Shown here: piece after piece, positions 12,732-13,453 of the stretch | Numbering within the stretch: position 1 is the first letter of the stretch | Layout of the letters: the number at the start of each line of letters is the position of its first letter | Assembly (NCBI GenBank): GCA_903835325.1 | Contig: CAILMU010000191.1 | Span: 1 to 13,453, forward strand | DNA: 13,453 nucleotides | From: an uncultured Microcaldota archaeon | Lineage (GTDB): Archaea; Micrarchaeota; Micrarchaeia; Anstonellales; Bilamarchaeaceae | Reading direction: 5' to 3' | Translations under genes and position numbers: made by a program | The notes under the pieces: model-generated | Told to the model about the DNA's origin: nothing | The model's database searches: none | The model's input: the letters and a program-made list of their open reading frames with translations, nothing else

Positions 12732-13403
12732 ATGGGGTGGGTTGTGAAAGTTATTCCTATATTCATATTGCTGCTGGCGCTCAGCTCGGCTGTTATAATC
12801 ATCCAGTCGGGCGACAACGGCGCGCAGTTTTCCGCTGATAAATCTTCGGCGCTATGCAAGGAGGGGAATGCCGAAGCAGTTAATATCTGCCTTGGCAATG
12901 TTGTCAAGGCAGTCTCCTCCGAGCCTAATCCAACAAGCACATTCTACAAGCCAGACGGCAGGATAGTCGTCTGCCCTGTGGCCGCGCCGACCGATATGGG
13001 GGGCGAATGCCTCCAGATGATGGTGCCCAATTACTGCCAGAACGTATCAGTCTGCGGAGCGGCCCCTGAGAAGACGTTCCCGGGCCAGAACGGAACTCCG
13101 GAACAGGCTGTGGCTCCGACTTATGTGCCTCCGACACCTGAGATCAGCGGCTTGAACGGCGCTCAACCGGAACAGCCGGGATTTGCCCTTCCAGCAGCCA
13201 CTCAAAGGCCGGTAACTACTGATAATGATGACCTGGTTGCCCAGGCCGCCAAAGCGCAGGCAGTGCCTGCGGCATCACCGAGCACATTCGACTTCGCGCT
13301 CGACAACCTCCTCCTCATCGTGGTGGGATTGGGGATCGTCGGCATGGCGATACTCTTCGCGCTCTTCAGGAACACGCTTTCCGAAGAGGAAGAGAAAAAC
13401 TAG
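12732..13403 (+). CDS. Membrane-anchored cysteine-containing protein, unrecognised
   Basis: A 223-residue protein from ATG 12732; GTG 12726 is an in-frame alternative, and AGGTG at 12722-12726 could be its ribosome site. Residues 4-25 are a signal peptide or membrane anchor (VVKVIPIFILLLALSSAVII). Residues 26-115 form an extracytoplasmic-looking domain with six cysteines (C42, C53, C81, C93, C102, C108), an even number that suits disulfides. Residues 115-185 are a Pro/Ala/Gln/Thr-rich low-complexity stalk. Residues 193-212 are a second hydrophobic helix (LLLIVVGLGIVGMAILFALF), followed by a charged tail RNTLSEEEEKN. A small domain on a stalk held at the surface is the simplest reading. No family is recognised. 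Strong T runs follow the stop. Confidence 0.75.
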   Translation: MGWVVKVIPIFILLLALSSAVIIIQSGDNGAQFSADKSSALCKEGNAEAVNICLGNVVKAVSSEPNPTSTFYKPDGRIVVCPVAAPTDMGGECLQMMVPNYCQNVSVCGAAPEKTFPGQNGTPEQAVAPTYVPPTPEISGLNGAQPEQPGFALPAATQRPVTTDNDDLVAQAAKAQAVPAASPSTFDFALDNLLLIVVGLGIVGMAILFALFRNTLSEEEEKN

Positions 13404-13434
13404 TTTTTTTTGAAAATATTTTTTTAAAAAAAAA
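13404..13434. terminator. Back-to-back T-run terminators
   Basis: The + strand has T8 (13404-13411) directly after the stop codon and T7 (13419-13425). Nine A's (13426-13434) then give a T9 on the minus strand right behind the tRNA 3' end. The adjoining T7 and A9 are also self-complementary. Both converging transcripts can end here. Confidence 0.7.
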
Positions 13435-13453
13435 TCGGGCCCACTGGGATTGA
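13435..13453 (-). tRNA. 3' end of a tRNA (partial, possibly tRNA-Tyr)
   Basis: Read on the minus strand, the last 19 bases are TCAATC (rest of a TTCAATC T loop), CCAGT (T stem), GGGCCCG (acceptor 3' strand) and discriminator A, followed directly by T9. No CCA is encoded. The 5' strand should then begin CGGGCCC. A C1-G72 pair with A73 is characteristic of archaeal tRNA-Tyr, but the anticodon is outside the window. Confidence 0.65.

Noticed and set aside
13437..13453. GGGCCC near the right edge as the 5' end of a + strand tRNA
   Set aside because: The conserved T8 and A14 are not in place. The minus strand instead reads as a T loop, T stem, acceptor strand and A73 followed by T9.
1..13453. CRISPR array, insertion sequence or defence island
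   Set aside because: No regularly spaced repeats, transposase motifs, terminal inverted repeats or Cas-like proteins were seen on either strand.

Overview
The window looks like chromosomal DNA from an archaeon of the DPANN / Micrarchaeota (ARMAN) type. It carries the small subunit of the archaeal replicative polymerase PolD, a UPF0147 protein, an archaeal-type RNase HII, a PRC-barrel protein and a tandem Lrp-like regulator. Archaeal TATA boxes repeatedly lie about 26-29 bp upstream of an ATG, which suggests leaderless transcripts. The best lineage marker is the gene at 11101-12276. It appears to be a single-chain tRNA-splicing endonuclease of about 390 residues built from three units, the epsilon-type architecture described from ARMAN archaea. 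No ribosomal RNA or marker phylogeny is available here, so the placement is an inference.

Layout. The window opens inside the 3' end of a tRNA (1-23, + strand), followed by a tRNA-like hairpin and T run. On the + strand come UPF0147 (241-480), a small multi-pass membrane protein (492-929) and the PolD small subunit DP1 (1022-2464). DP1 converges on a minus-strand pair: a SAM-dependent methyltransferase (4969 to 4175) overlapping by 8 bp a radical SAM enzyme (4182 to 2491). That pair is divergent from a 340-residue double Lrp/AsnC-like regulator (5066-6088). The 96-bp spacer between them holds two well-placed TATA boxes and repeated motifs, so the three genes look like a self-contained regulated module of unknown product.

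Next come a PRC-barrel protein (6185-6442), RNase HII (6491-7129) and a 2Fe-2S ferredoxin (7142-7417). A minus-strand lipoprotein with a cupredoxin-like domain lacking all four copper ligands (8251 to 7484) shares a promoter region with a HAD phosphatase (8315-8962). Two minus-strand Hanks-type Ser/Thr kinases follow. One is intact (9911 to 8988). The other is broken by a single-base frameshift (10944 to 10011). Divergent from the second kinase is the tRNA-splicing endonuclease (11101-12276), then a single-domain parvulin prolyl isomerase with a strong Shine-Dalgarno (12370-12645) and a cysteine-containing protein with a hydrophobic segment at each end (12732-13403). The window closes inside the 3' end of a minus-strand tRNA (13435-13453), separated from the last gene by back-to-back T runs.

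Most of the content is housekeeping: replication, RNA primer removal, tRNA splicing and protein folding. The parts most worth a second look are the regulator/methyltransferase/radical-SAM divergon, the ligand-less cupredoxin lipoprotein, the kinase pair with a frameshift, the endonuclease architecture, and an imperfect duplicate of the tRNA 3' end at the left edge.
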